A DNA stretch of 64,000 bases from Clostridium beijerinckii HUN142 (GCF_000621745.1 NZ_JHXK01000013.1:62001-126000), one strand, 5' to 3'. Shown: positions 28,780 through 37,790, counted from the first letter of the stretch. Made by a program: numbers and translations. Notes: generated from the letters alone by a model not told the origin.

Positions 28780-30399
28780 ATGGGTAATAATAGAAATTTA
28801 ATTAGGTATTTAAAGATATTATTAAGTTCATATTTAATTATAGGTCTAATTTTAGTTTTAAATAGTTCTATGGTTTTAGATTTAAGTCTTAATGCATTGA
28901 CAATAACGGGAATATTTGTGATATGTACACTAGTATATGGCGTGCTAATCAGAAATAAAAAATATATAGTTACAGCAGCTGTAGTTGCATTAATATATAT
29001 TGCTGCAATTATTGTATACAGTCCATTAATTAGTTATAATGCTCATAGAAATTTAATAGGAAATATAGAAGAAATGGATTTTTCTAGTCAAATAGAGTAT
29101 ATTGATATCAACCAATTGCCGACTATTGATAAAGAACTTGCATACAAGCTTGCTGATAAAAAACTAGGGGAAATTACGAGCCTTGGGAGTCAAGTAAGTG
29201 TCGGCCAATTAACATTACAAAGCGTAAATGGTCAACTGTGTTATGTTGGACCTCTTGAGCATTCGTCATTTCTTAAGTGGATGAGTAATAGAGAGGGGAC
29301 AATAGGATATATTAAGGTAAGTGCTACAAATCAAAATGATGTAGAATTGGTTACGCAAATTGATGGAAAAGATATTAGGCTTAAATATTTAAATTCTGCA
29401 TATTTTCTTAGTGACTTAAATAGAGCAACTTATTTTAGAGATATGAAAGCAGGGCACACAGATTATACTTTTGAATTAGATGATAGCGGCAGACCATATT
29501 GGGTAATTACAAGATATGATACTGGAGTTGGGATTACAGAAGAGAAGGCTACAGGGGCTTTAGTAATGGATGCTCAAACAGGTGAATCAACTATTTATAA
29601 TATTGATAATTTGCCAGAGTGGGTAGACAGAATACAGCCTATGAAATACATTAATAGATATATTAACAAGTGGGGAGAATTAGTTCATGGTGTTCTGAAT
29701 TTTACAGATAAAGATAAGCTTAAGACGACAACAGATGGTATGAATATTATATATAATAAGGGCGTATGTTATTATTATACAGGTATAACCTCAGTAGGAA
29801 GTGATGAATCACTTGTAGGATTTATGTTGACAAACACAAGAACGGGAGAAACTAAAATGTATAAAACTGCTGGTGCTACAGAAGACGCAAGCATGAGATC
29901 GGCTGAAGGAAAGGTACAGCAGTATGGGTACAAAGCCACTTTCCCATATTTAATAAACATACAAAATGAGCCGACATATTTCATGACATTAAAAGATTCT
30001 AATGGCTTAGTTAAGCAATATGCCATGGTAAATGTAAAAAATTATAACACTGTAGGTGTTGGGGATACTCTTCAAGCTACTCTAAATAAATATTTAGAGG
30101 GATTAACTAATACAAATATATCTCTCGAAAGCGGAAACCAAGAAGAAGTTATAAAAGGAGAAGTAGAGAGAATAGGCTTAGTTATTAAAGAAGGCACGAG
30201 TATTTATGATATTAAGTTGAAAAACAATGAAAATATTTTCTCTGTTTCAACGGAAACGTCTAGAGAAGTAGCATTAACGCAGGTTAATGATTCAGTAGAA
30301 ATGAAATTTATTAAAGTTGGAGATAATAGATACATTATAACTAATTCATTTAATAATCTTTCATTGGGTGCTATCGGGAAACAGAAAAAGGAACAATAA
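28780..30399 (+). CDS. Conserved hypothetical membrane-anchored protein
   Basis: The 539-residue protein has three hydrophobic helices at the N-terminus (about 12-32, 38-58 and 64-84), followed by one large soluble domain of about 430 residues without further membrane spans, with beta-rich sequence and Asp/Thr-rich turns. The last 80 residues (KGEVERIGLVIKEG onward) may form an OB-like module. I do not recognise a catalytic motif. The ATG at 28780 is 7 nt after GGAGG; a GTG directly before it is less well placed. The strong terminator upstream suggests its own promoter (TATAAT at 28735). Confidence 0.75.
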   Translation: MGNNRNLIRYLKILLSSYLIIGLILVLNSSMVLDLSLNALTITGIFVICTLVYGVLIRNKKYIVTAAVVALIYIAAIIVYSPLISYNAHRNLIGNIEEMDFSSQIEYIDINQLPTIDKELAYKLADKKLGEITSLGSQVSVGQLTLQSVNGQLCYVGPLEHSSFLKWMSNREGTIGYIKVSATNQNDVELVTQIDGKDIRLKYLNSAYFLSDLNRATYFRDMKAGHTDYTFELDDSGRPYWVITRYDTGVGITEEKATGALVMDAQTGESTIYNIDNLPEWVDRIQPMKYINRYINKWGELVHGVLNFTDKDKLKTTTDGMNIIYNKGVCYYYTGITSVGSDESLVGFMLTNTRTGETKMYKTAGATEDASMRSAEGKVQQYGYKATFPYLINIQNEPTYFMTLKDSNGLVKQYAMVNVKNYNTVGVGDTLQATLNKYLEGLTNTNISLESGNQEEVIKGEVERIGLVIKEGTSIYDIKLKNNENIFSVSTETSREVALTQVNDSVEMKFIKVGDNRYIITNSFNNLSLGAIGKQKKEQ

Positions 30400-30560
30400 G
30401 AAAAAAATTAAAATTAAGTATTGCAATTAAAAGGGAGCTATGATATACTAAGATAGTTCCCAAAAGGAATAAAAAATATATCAAAGATTTAATTATATTA
30501 AAATTTCTCCTTATGAGAAAGTATTATTTAACTAAGTCTTTAAATTTGGAGGAATTGAAA

Positions 30561-30716
30561 ATGGAAGATAAAACATTAGTATGTAAAGATTGTGGAAAAG
30601 AATTTATATTCACAGTTGGAGAACAAGAATTCTACAAAGAAAAAGGATTTGAAAATGATCCTGTAAGATGTGGAGATTGTAGAAGAGCTAGAAAGCAACA
30701 AAATAACAGAAGATAG
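30561..30716 (+). CDS. Small zinc-ribbon protein
   Basis: The 51 residues contain two CxxC knuckles (CKDC and CGDC) with KEFIFTVGEQEFY between them, the layout of the small zinc-ribbon proteins common in clostridia. The C-terminus is basic (RRARKQQNNRR), so nucleic acid binding is plausible. The ATG at 30561 is 7 nt after GGAGG; the open frame upstream to 30513 lacks a ribosome site. A terminator follows directly. Confidence 0.85.
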   Translation: MEDKTLVCKDCGKEFIFTVGEQEFYKEKGFENDPVRCGDCRRARKQQNNRR

Positions 30717-30734
30717 TTTCTGTTTGCAGAGATA

Positions 30735-30766
30735 AGCTATAAGATATTATTCTTATAGCTTTTTAT
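30735..30766 (+). terminator. Terminator after the zinc-ribbon gene
   Basis: AGCTATAAGA and TCTTATAGCT form a perfect 10-bp stem with a 6-nt loop, followed by TTTTTA. Confidence 0.85.
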
Positions 30767-30824
30767 TATATATTCATATAATTAATATTTTGATGTATAG
30801 GATATCAGTAATTGAGAATATACA

Positions 30825-30977
30825 CTAATTTATGTGGTCGTTTTGGACTCCTTCTCTTTTAACTGAATGTCTTTTTCTGTTTGGATTGTGATTCATATTC
30901 TCTTGAGTTATAGGAGTCTGATTGTTGCATTTTTCCATTCTAGCATGTTTGTTATCAGGCTGACTATCTTTTGGCAT
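30825..30977 (-). CDS. Small hydrophilic 50-residue protein
   Basis: On the minus strand an ATG at 30977 lies 8 nt after a GGGAGG site and opens a 50-codon frame beginning MPKDSQPDNKHARMEKC. It is rich in Asn, Lys, His and Gln, contains one Cys and no hydrophobic segment. The strong ribosome site supports translation. Small hydrophilic proteins of this kind occur in clostridial spores, but I cannot match it to a named family. Confidence 0.55.
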   Translation of the reverse strand: MPKDSQPDNKHARMEKCNNQTPITQENMNHNPNRKRHSVKREGVQNDHIN

Positions 30978-31102
30978 AATAAAAACCTCCCTTAAACAAT
31001 AAATTTACATACTAATTTTTTGCTAAGCGGCACAATATTATTCGCTAGTTATAGAAAAAATAATAGTAATAATTAGTTGTATTATTAATTAAATAGAAAA
31101 GA

Positions 31103-31157
31103 AATAAACCTGCTAAATAATATAGGCATAATTAATATATTATTTAGCAGGTTTATT
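31103..31157. terminator. Long bidirectional terminator-type hairpin downstream of carD-like gene
   Basis: The 21-nt arms 31103-31123 and 31137-31157 are perfect complements around 13 nt. The stem carries AAACC/GGTTT ends that give T-rich tails both ways. It lies just beyond the stop of the CarD-like gene, which it most likely terminates. Confidence 0.8.
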
Positions 31158-31213
31158 CAAATTTATTTTCAGTATATAAATTATTTTATAATAGCAAATG
31201 TAAATAAAAGTTT

Positions 31214-31693
31214 TTAATTAAGGTTCAAATTTAAAAAGCTTGTAGCTTCTACTTCACTAATATTTTTTATAACTGAAACTTCTTCAACTAGAAATTTATA
31301 AGCAGTATTAAATAATTGTTTTTCACTTGAACTAAGTGATTTTTTCTTATTCATAAGAATTAGATCATAAACTACTTCTGCACTATCTTTAAGTAATCCA
31401 GATTTAATTTTTTTAGAATTAATTTGATATCTTTCTTTAGATGACACAAGTTCGAATTCACTACACTTGTTTTCAAGAGTGAATAATATATGATCTAAGG
31501 TAGAGTTATCAGAAACTTTTCGTAAACTTGAGCCAGATGCTTTATCACTTGGAATCATAATTTCTAAATTATTTGACATGATCTTTACTATTATGTATTC
31601 CTTAGTATTACCTGAAAAAATCTTATTTTCTATTCTTTCAACAGTGCCTATGCCTTGCATTGGATAAACAACTTTATCTCCTATCAAAAACAA
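31214..31693 (-). CDS. CarD/CdnL-type RNA polymerase-binding regulator
   Basis: The 159 residues begin MFLIGDKVVYPMQGIGTVE, the classic opening of the CarD/CdnL RNA polymerase interaction domain (Tudor-like, about 1-60), followed by an all-helical C-terminal domain. CarD-type proteins bind the RNA polymerase beta subunit and stabilise open promoter complexes. The start is a TTG at 31693, 7 nt after GGAGG; a GTG at 31702 lies almost on the site and would add CFL ahead of the conserved start. It stands alone. Confidence 0.88.
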   Translation of the reverse strand: MFLIGDKVVYPMQGIGTVERIENKIFSGNTKEYIIVKIMSNNLEIMIPSDKASGSSLRKVSDNSTLDHILFTLENKCSEFELVSSKERYQINSKKIKSGLLKDSAEVVYDLILMNKKKSLSSSEKQLFNTAYKFLVEEVSVIKNISEVEATSFLNLNLN

Positions 31694-32037
31694 AAAACAC
31701 ACCTCCTTAAATGGTTATATTATAATTATAACACATTATGAAAAAAAATAAAACTTAAATATATCATATCTAATATTTCATGTCAATAATATTTTGGGTT
31801 TTTTGGAATGTAATATAATAATTCCTTGATAACTATATTACATTAAAATTTATATGACAATTAAGTGTAAAAAATACATATTTAAAGAAAATGTGATAAG
31901 TAAAAACAATACAAAAAATAGAATATATGTAAAAAATGTAAAAAATTATAGAAATATAAGCAAAACAACAGCTTGATAATAAATAATATGTGATGTAAAA
32001 TTAAGGAAATGATTACAGAAAAGAGGGGGTTGCTGGC
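31694..32037. other. Divergent AT-rich spacer, no further feature seen
   Basis: This 344-nt spacer separates the CarD-like gene from the membrane protein gene at 32038. A TATAAT box facing the CarD-like gene lies near 31720. I see no stable hairpin, repeat or reading frame with a ribosome site. Confidence 0.5.
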
Positions 32038-32850
32038 GTGGGGGTGCATAATAAAAAAGTTATAAAAAGTGAAAGAAAGATAAAACGAAAAAATAAGAAT
32101 TTACTTGCTGACAAGATTTTAGCTTATAATCCTGTATTGTTGGAAGGGATTGAAGTATATAAAGATGCAAGTAGGAACTTTATGCTTTTAATATTTCTTG
32201 GAGCTTTGTTAATCGATTTTCCAATAATATCAGTACCTTGTTGTATATTATCCATGTTTTTTATTATTAGAATGTTGCAGTTTATAAAATATAAAAGCAT
32301 AAATAATATAGTAAATGAAATAGCGAAGGACCTATCTTTTAAAGGGATATATAATAAAGGTAAAGTAGACGATATGTTAAATGATTTTAAAGTTAAATAT
32401 GGAGAGAATATTGTTGAATATAATCAATTGGCAAGTATGTTGGATAAGTATGAAGCGTTAGTAACAAATATTGAATTTGCTTTAAGGAATATAACTTTCC
32501 ACGATAAAACAAAAGCAGATAGCAAAGAAAAACTTACGATAGATAATAATGAAATTACTTTCTTTGAAAATGATAGCGATATGAATTGTGAAATATACAG
32601 TGGAAACCAATACAAAGGTAAGATAACAAATAACTATTATAAAAGTTTAAATGATAAATTTTCTGTGCTTTATAAAAATGGGGATGGAGAGATTAAGAAA
32701 GTTAATAAAGCAATTGAATTTTTTGATGATAAAGATACTGAAACGAGCAATGAAAATGCCGTTGTTCTAAAAAATGTTAATAAAGAAAATAAAAATCTTA
32801 CAGTATATTTGTATAAAAAGTCATCATCACTACAAAAAAATGTGCTGTAA
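32038..32850 (+). CDS. Hypothetical membrane protein
   Basis: The 270 residues have a very basic N-terminus (about ten Lys/Arg in the first 25), two adjacent hydrophobic helices (about residues 57-95, including PCC) and a long charged C-terminal domain. By the positive-inside rule both ends should be cytoplasmic. The start is a GTG at 32038 after a GAGGGGG site about 8 nt upstream; a second in-frame GTG at 32044 is also possible. No family recognised. Confidence 0.7.
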   Translation: MGVHNKKVIKSERKIKRKNKNLLADKILAYNPVLLEGIEVYKDASRNFMLLIFLGALLIDFPIISVPCCILSMFFIIRMLQFIKYKSINNIVNEIAKDLSFKGIYNKGKVDDMLNDFKVKYGENIVEYNQLASMLDKYEALVTNIEFALRNITFHDKTKADSKEKLTIDNNEITFFENDSDMNCEIYSGNQYKGKITNNYYKSLNDKFSVLYKNGDGEIKKVNKAIEFFDDKDTETSNENAVVLKNVNKENKNLTVYLYKKSSSLQKNVL

Positions 32851-32873
32851 TGTGCTGCCTTCATCATGAGGTA

Positions 32874-32936
32874 AACTTCTACTGGCTGTAATATATGATT
32901 TGGTGCTACAGTTAATAGGAGTTGTCTTTTTTTTTA
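32874..32936 (+). terminator. Imperfect hairpin plus long T-run
   Basis: AACTTCTA with CTGTA on the left pairs with TACAG and TAGGAGTT on the right; nine T follow. It lies between the hypothetical membrane protein and udk. Confidence 0.65.
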
Positions 32937-33026
32937 TTTTGTAATAAAATCTAATAGGTATAGTAATGTGTATTTATTAAAATTAATTATAAGTATAATT
33001 AAATTAGATTACTTATGGAGGAAAAA

Positions 33027-33647
33027 ATGCAAGATATAATGATAATAGGCATAGCTGGAGGAAGTGGATCAGGTAAAACTACGTTGGCCCAAAATATAAG
33101 GGAAGCCTTTAGTGATGATATAGTAATTCTTTGCCATGATTACTATTATAAGGCGAATGAAGGGATTCCTTTGGAAGAAAGAAGAAAACTTAACTACGAT
33201 CATCCAAATTCTTTCGATACAGATCTATTAATAGAGCAGCTTAGACAATTAAAAGAGGGGAATACGATATATCATCCGGTATATTCTTTCGTTGAACATA
33301 CAAGATTAAACGAAACAGTTGAAGTTAAGCCGGCTAAAGTTGTAATAGTTGAAGGCATATTAATATTTGAAAATGAGGAGCTTTGTGACCTAATGGATAT
33401 TAAGGTTTTTGTAGATACAGCTGGTGATGTTAGAATAATAAGAAGATTGCTAAGAGATGTAAAGGAAAGAGGAAGAGATTTAGATTCTGTAATTAATCAA
33501 TATTTAAGTACAGTGAAGCCTATGCATGAGGAATTTGTTGATCCGAGCAAGAGAAGGGCAGACATAATAATTCCCGAGGGTGGCTGTAATGCAGTTGCTT
33601 TAAGCATGCTCTTAGAAAGAGTAAGGAATTTTATATATAAAGAATAA
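33027..33647 (+). CDS. udk: Uridine kinase
   Basis: The enzyme phosphorylates uridine and cytidine in pyrimidine salvage. The 206 residues contain the P-loop GIAGGSGSGKTTLAQ (about residues 7-21), CHDYYYK with the catalytic Asp, NYDHPNSFDTDLL and HPVYSFVEHTR for nucleoside binding, VVIVEGILIFEN, and the lid RRLLRDVKERGRD. The ATG at 33027 is 5 nt after GGAGG; the ATG at 33015 lies before that site. It is a single-gene unit closed by a strong terminator. Confidence 0.95.
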   Translation: MQDIMIIGIAGGSGSGKTTLAQNIREAFSDDIVILCHDYYYKANEGIPLEERRKLNYDHPNSFDTDLLIEQLRQLKEGNTIYHPVYSFVEHTRLNETVEVKPAKVVIVEGILIFENEELCDLMDIKVFVDTAGDVRIIRRLLRDVKERGRDLDSVINQYLSTVKPMHEEFVDPSKRRADIIIPEGGCNAVALSMLLERVRNFIYKE

Positions 33648-33680
33648 TGATACATAATTTTTAAGTAATATAAAATAAAG

Positions 33681-33722
33681 AGTGTCTTTTTAAATTTAGA
33701 TAAATTTAAAAAGACACTTATT
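33681..33722. terminator. Terminator after udk
   Basis: AGTGTCTTTTTAAATTTA and TAAATTTAAAAAGACACT are perfect 18-nt complements separated by 2 nt. Confidence 0.85.
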
Positions 33723-33996
33723 AGTTGCTACTAAAATACATATTGATCTTAGATAGTAATCATTTTCGAGAGTTAATTAGGTAGAAATTATATAGTATAG
33801 AGATTAATAGGAAACTCCTCATAGATTATGTTTACTAGTGTTTATAGCATTGAGTGACCTAGTGGTTTTTTATTTTCTATATAACAGTGTAAACGCAAAT
33901 GGTAGAAAAGAGATGTGTTTAAGATATTTGGAAAAATCAAAATAAAATGTTAATATAGACAGGTAAGCAGTATTTTGTAAAAAGGAGAAGATACCG
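33723..33996. other. Spacer between udk and the HAD gene
   Basis: The spacer has no open frame with a ribosome site. A short CTAG-containing pairing followed by GGTTTTTTATTTT near 33838-33878 could be a weak terminator; I would not call it without expression data. Confidence 0.3.
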
Positions 33997-34662
33997 ATGA
34001 AAAAAGTAGATGCAGTAATATTTGATATGGATGGTGTATTAATAGATTCAGAAAGAATATCTCTTAAATGTTATCAAGAAGTTTTAAAGGATTATGAATA
34101 TGAAATAGATGAAAAAATTTATGTTAAATTCATAGGAAGAAATGTAGATGGGATAAAAGAGGTATTACAAAGAGAATTTGGAAAGGATTTTCCTTTCGAT
34201 GAGATATATAAGAAAAAATCTAAATTAACATTGGAATTTACTGATAAAAATGGCGTTAAGATTAAGCCGGGAGTTCATGAATTATTAGATTACCTAAATA
34301 ATGAAAATTATAAAATTGCAGTAGCTACTTCAACAAGAAGACAAAGAGCGCTTGAATTATTAGAAAGAGCAAAAATAAAGGAAAAAGTTAATTATATAGT
34401 TTGCGGAGATCAAGTTGAAAATTCTAAACCTGATCCGGAAATATTTTTAAGAGCAGCAGAAGGGCTAAATGTTAAACCTCATAACTGCATAGTTGTTGAA
34501 GATTCGGATGCGGGAATAACAGCAGCTCACGCAGCGAATATGACTGGGGTTCATGTTCCAGATATGAAGATATTAGATGATAAAACGAAGAAGTTAGCGT
34601 TTAAAATATGTAAGGAATTGTCTGAAGTTAAAAGTGTTTTAGAAGAAATCAAGGGAAATTAA
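33997..34662 (+). CDS. HAD-superfamily hydrolase, beta-phosphoglucomutase-like
   Basis: The 221 residues have all HAD motifs: DMDGVLIDSE (nucleophile and acid Asp at about residues 10 and 12), ATSTRR (motif II), a Lys in NSKPDPEIF (motif III) and VVEDSDAGI (motif IV). A helical cap of the C1 type lies between motifs I and II, as in phosphoglycolate phosphatase and beta-phosphoglucomutase. The substrate cannot be told. It follows an AAGGAG site and is followed 36 nt later by an alpha/beta hydrolase gene that probably shares its transcript. Confidence 0.92.
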   Translation: MKKVDAVIFDMDGVLIDSERISLKCYQEVLKDYEYEIDEKIYVKFIGRNVDGIKEVLQREFGKDFPFDEIYKKKSKLTLEFTDKNGVKIKPGVHELLDYLNNENYKIAVATSTRRQRALELLERAKIKEKVNYIVCGDQVENSKPDPEIFLRAAEGLNVKPHNCIVVEDSDAGITAAHAANMTGVHVPDMKILDDKTKKLAFKICKELSEVKSVLEEIKGN

Positions 34663-34698
34663 ATTTTTATTAAGGCAAGAAAGGAGAAAACTAAAATT

Positions 34699-35313
34699 AT
34701 GGGTAAAGAGTTAATATGCTCTTATTGGGGAGTTAATTTAGAAAGTAAAGTGATAAGGCAATCTAGTACAACTCTAGCGGTTTTGATGCCAGGAATTGGC
34801 TATACATTAGATAGGCCTCTTTTAGATTATTCGAAGAAATTAGCTTTAGAGTTAGGTTATGATGTTCTTTCTATAGAATATGGTTTTCAAATTGCAAGAA
34901 AAAATTTAATTATCGAAAAAGAATTTCAGCATTTAATAAAAGAATCTATATGCATCTTTAAATCAGCTTTAAGCAGCAATTATAACAAGATAGTTTTTAT
35001 ATCTAAAAGTATAGGAACAATGATACATACGTTGCTTTGTAATGAGATTAGTGGGTATGAAATTAAACATATTTACTTAACTCCTATAGATGACACGTTG
35101 GAAGTTGGAATAAAGGAGAATTCACTAGTAATAAGCGGAACAAATGATCCTTTAATAAATATAAAAACTATTGAAGAAATAAAAAAGATTAATGGTGTAG
35201 AGATGATTGAAATAGAGGGGGCAGATCATTCGCTAAATATAAGTAATGATATACTAAGTAGTATAGATGTTATTTATGAAGTGATTGAAGCGGAAAAGAA
35301 ATATTTAATATAA
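34699..35313 (+). CDS. Small alpha/beta-hydrolase
   Basis: This 204-residue protein has the order of a compact alpha/beta hydrolase: MPGIGYT oxyanion-type loop near residue 31, the nucleophile elbow FISKSIGT (Ser in S-K-S-I-G, a variant of GxSxG, about residue 104), an Asp in SGTNDPLI and a His in EGADHSLN. Substrate unknown. It lies directly after the HAD gene and ends in a strong terminator. Confidence 0.8.
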   Translation: MGKELICSYWGVNLESKVIRQSSTTLAVLMPGIGYTLDRPLLDYSKKLALELGYDVLSIEYGFQIARKNLIIEKEFQHLIKESICIFKSALSSNYNKIVFISKSIGTMIHTLLCNEISGYEIKHIYLTPIDDTLEVGIKENSLVISGTNDPLINIKTIEEIKKINGVEMIEIEGADHSLNISNDILSSIDVIYEVIEAEKKYLI

Positions 35314-35315
35314 CA

Positions 35316-35355
35316 AAAAACATTTAAAGAAATGTATTCTTTAAATGTTTTTTTG
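35316..35355 (+). terminator. Terminator after the alpha/beta-hydrolase gene
   Basis: AAAAACATTTAAAGAA and TTCTTTAAATGTTTTT are complements around a short loop, with a T-run in the descending arm. Confidence 0.88.
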
Positions 35356-35478
35356 TTTTTGCTCAATTTTCTCACATTCGTTGGAAGAGTCAGATGAGTG
35401 AAAAAATCTACACATATGAAAAGAGTGCGAAGCACAATACGGAACTTAACTACAATCGGCTAAGATTTTTTATGGATC

Positions 35479-36699
35479 TTATTGATAAATCATCTTAGGT
35501 TGAATAACCTTAGGATCATATCCACTATCTTTTAGGGCTTTAATAATTGCTTCTTTGTGATCATGCCCGAAGGTTTCCATTGTAATATCAAGCTCAACCG
35601 CACTATTACGGTTAATACTTACAAATTGATTGTGATCAAGTTTGATTATATTACCATGAGCTTCTGCAATTACTTTAGATACATTTGTTAATTCGCCAGG
35701 TTTATCTGGAAGTAAAACAGAAACTGTGCAAATACGTTCCCTTTCTATTAAACCATGTTGCACTAAAGATGCAAAAGTGATTACGTCCATGTTACCGCCA
35801 CTTATAATCGATACAATTTTTTTGTCCTTTACATCTAAGTGCTTTAATGCCGCTACAGTTAGTAAACCTGAGTTTTCAGCAAGCATCTTATGATTTTCAA
35901 GCATATCTAGGAATGCTCCTATAAGTTCGTGATCCTCGATAGTTATGATATCGTCGAGATTTTTCTGTATATATGGAAAAATCTTAGAACCAGGGGTTTT
36001 AACGGCAGTACCATCAGCTATTGTATCTACTGAAGGAAGAGTAGTTACATCTCCATTCTTTAAAGAAACTTGCATGCAGTTTGCGCCAGCAGGCTCTACC
36101 CCTATAACTCTTATATTAGGGTTTAGAAGTTTTGCAAGTGTAGAAACACCTGTAGCAAGTCCGCCGCCACCTATTGGAACTAAGATTATATCAACAGTTG
36201 GCAATTCTTTTATGATTTCCATTGCTATTGAGCCCTGACCAGTTGCTACATCTAAGTCATCAAAGGGATGAATAAAAGTATAACATTCTTCTTCAGCAAG
36301 TTTTAAAGCGTAATTGCAAGCCTCATCGTAAACATCTCCATGTAAAATAACTTCTGCGCCATAGGCTTTAGTACGATTGACTTTCATTAGTGGAGTAGTA
36401 GTCGGCATAACAATTATAGCTTTTGTATTATAGGCTTTTGCAGCGTAGGCGACCCCTTGAGCATGGTTGCCTGCAGAAGCTGTTACAAGACCTTTATTTC
36501 TATCTTCTTCTGAAAGTGTGCTGATTTTATAGTATGCCCCTCTTATTTTATACGCGCCTGTTTTTTGCATATTTTCAGGCTTAAAGTAGACTTTATTTCC
36601 TGTAATATCTGAATAATAATCACTAAACACTAATTTAGTTTTTAAAATTACTCTTTGTACAATTTCGTATGCTTCTTCGAATTTATCTAGTGTCATCAT
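35479..36699 (-). CDS. ilvA: Threonine ammonia-lyase (threonine dehydratase) with ACT domain
   Basis: The enzyme deaminates threonine to 2-oxobutanoate with PLP. The 406 residues include the Schiff-base Lys in KTGAYKIRGAYYK (Lys 51), TASAGNHAQGVAYAA, the phosphate loop PIGGGGLATG and IISGGNMD, then a single C-terminal ACT domain from about residue 330 (CTVSVLLPDKPGELTNV). The single ACT and length match the shorter, TdcB/IlvA2-like type rather than the 514-residue E. coli IlvA. It is monocistronic; the ribosome site AAAGGGG is 11 nt from the ATG. Confidence 0.94.
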   Translation of the reverse strand: MMTLDKFEEAYEIVQRVILKTKLVFSDYYSDITGNKVYFKPENMQKTGAYKIRGAYYKISTLSEEDRNKGLVTASAGNHAQGVAYAAKAYNTKAIIVMPTTTPLMKVNRTKAYGAEVILHGDVYDEACNYALKLAEEECYTFIHPFDDLDVATGQGSIAMEIIKELPTVDIILVPIGGGGLATGVSTLAKLLNPNIRVIGVEPAGANCMQVSLKNGDVTTLPSVDTIADGTAVKTPGSKIFPYIQKNLDDIITIEDHELIGAFLDMLENHKMLAENSGLLTVAALKHLDVKDKKIVSIISGGNMDVITFASLVQHGLIERERICTVSVLLPDKPGELTNVSKVIAEAHGNIIKLDHNQFVSINRNSAVELDITMETFGHDHKEAIIKALKDSGYDPKVIQPKMIYQ

Positions 36700-36847
36700 T
36701 TTTTATATATCCCCTTTATATGTATATTGCTTTTAGCTAATAGTTTTATGATAACATGTTAGCATTTTATGTCAAGTAAGAGTTTTTAAGACAATAAACT
36801 TTGTGAAATGAAATTAAAAAATGCTTTTAAAGATAAAGGAGAACGAA

Positions 36848-36960
36848 AAAATAACAAGTTAATATAATGCTGTAATATCATAATAAAATAAATACCATTT
36901 ATCAAAAAGATAAAATTATTAGTGTTTAAGATATTGATAGCATTTTTAACTTGTTATTTT
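36848..36960. repeat. 113-nt imperfect inverted repeat between ilvA and yjdF genes
   Basis: Perfect 15-bp ends (AAAATAACAAGTTAA at 36848-36862 and its complement at 36946-36960) enclose further pairs ATGCT/AGCAT and AATATC/GATATT. On the minus strand the last arm runs into TTATTTTTTC, so it may terminate the YjdF transcript; the big loop also recalls a miniature inverted-repeat element. Nothing else is seen in the 36700-37028 gap. Confidence 0.6.
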
Positions 36961-37028
36961 GAGCATTTTAGATAGTAACAAAATAAAGAATACTAACTAA
37001 AAAAGAATTGTATAAAGGACTTTTATTG

Positions 37029-37451
37029 TTAATGCCCTTTATGCTTTTCGAGCTTTTTCTTTTTTCTTAACTCAAACTTTCTTTGTTCCTCTTGCTCCTT
37101 TTGTTCTTTTGAGTTTTGTTTGCGTATTATTTTGTTCTGTTCATGCTGCAATTGCATAGCTATTTGAGCTTTAGTTCCTATGCCTTTAGCATTAACTTCT
37201 TTCCTAATACTTCTTTGAAGCCTTTTAGGATTATGCTTTTCCTTCACCGATTTAAATTCATCAGACAATATTGGCGAACTAAAGTTTAAATGATAAAGTT
37301 TTTTTTGTATAAGTTCATAAGTTTCCTCGTCTTTTGGTTCTGCGCCAAAGGTAACTTTACATACCTTATATTCGCCATTTTCAAAACTTTCAAAGACACC
37401 AATCCAGAATGGATCATCAAAAAGAACTGTTAATTTAATTATTGTTATCAT
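37029..37451 (-). CDS. yjdF: YjdF (DUF2992) family protein
   Basis: The 140 residues begin with the family block KLTVLFDDPFWIGVFE and VCKVTFGAEPKDEE, then HNPKRLQRSIRKEV and KGIGTKAQIAMQLQHEQNK, ending in a Lys/Glu/Gln-rich helical tail. The biochemical role is unknown, but in Firmicutes this gene is typically placed under the yjdF (azaaromatic-sensing) riboswitch, suggesting a part in handling planar aromatic compounds. Here a structured leader with an occluded ribosome site precedes it. Confidence 0.9.
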   Translation of the reverse strand: MITIIKLTVLFDDPFWIGVFESFENGEYKVCKVTFGAEPKDEETYELIQKKLYHLNFSSPILSDEFKSVKEKHNPKRLQRSIRKEVNAKGIGTKAQIAMQLQHEQNKIIRKQNSKEQKEQEEQRKFELRKKKKLEKHKGH

Positions 37452-37626
37452 AATTAAATCCTCCTGTATGATATAAATTTACAGAGAATGGACAACCCCA
37501 GGAGGGCAGGTTACTGCTATATAAAATTTATTTGGTTTTTATATAGGTTCTGACTACCAACAGAAACTGTGTTTTAGTATATAATTCTTGTATTAAATTA
37601 TAGATTATATACTCCTCTGTACATTT
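37452..37626 (-). promoter_or_regulatory. yjdF-type riboswitch leader with sequestered ribosome site
   Basis: The leader before yjdF contains an anti-Shine-Dalgarno CCTCCTG (plus-strand positions 37499-37505) that is a perfect complement of the ribosome site CAGGAGG (37460-37466), 32 nt apart, so folding can block translation. Upstream lie further paired G- and C-rich blocks (CTGCCC region, GTTTCTG with a later CAGAAC). Position before a yjdF gene makes the azaaromatic riboswitch family the likely identity; I inferred this from context and could not align the consensus. Confidence 0.65.
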
Positions 37627-37655
37627 ATTATATCGCCTTCTATAAAAAATAACAA
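37627..37655 (-). promoter_or_regulatory. Promoter of the yjdF leader
   Basis: On the minus strand TTGTTA (37655-37650) and a perfect TATAAT (37632-37627) are 17 bp apart, a near-consensus vegetative promoter placing transcription start at about 37620. Confidence 0.75.
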
Positions 37656-37689
37656 TTTTTACAAGAATCAATAAATGAAAAAATTAAAG

Positions 37690-37733
37690 AAAAAAAGACT
37701 AGAAGCTTATTTTTGTTTCTAATCTTTTTACGA
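37690..37733 (-). terminator. Terminator of the padR-DUF2812 operon
   Basis: On the minus strand AAAAAGATTAGAAAC pairs, with a few mismatches, with CTTCTAGTCTTTTTTT, ending in a T-run beyond the DUF2812 gene. Confidence 0.65.
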
Positions 37734-37790
37734 TATTGTACTATCATAGCGTTAAATTTCCAATTTTTTAAATATATAATAACTACATAA

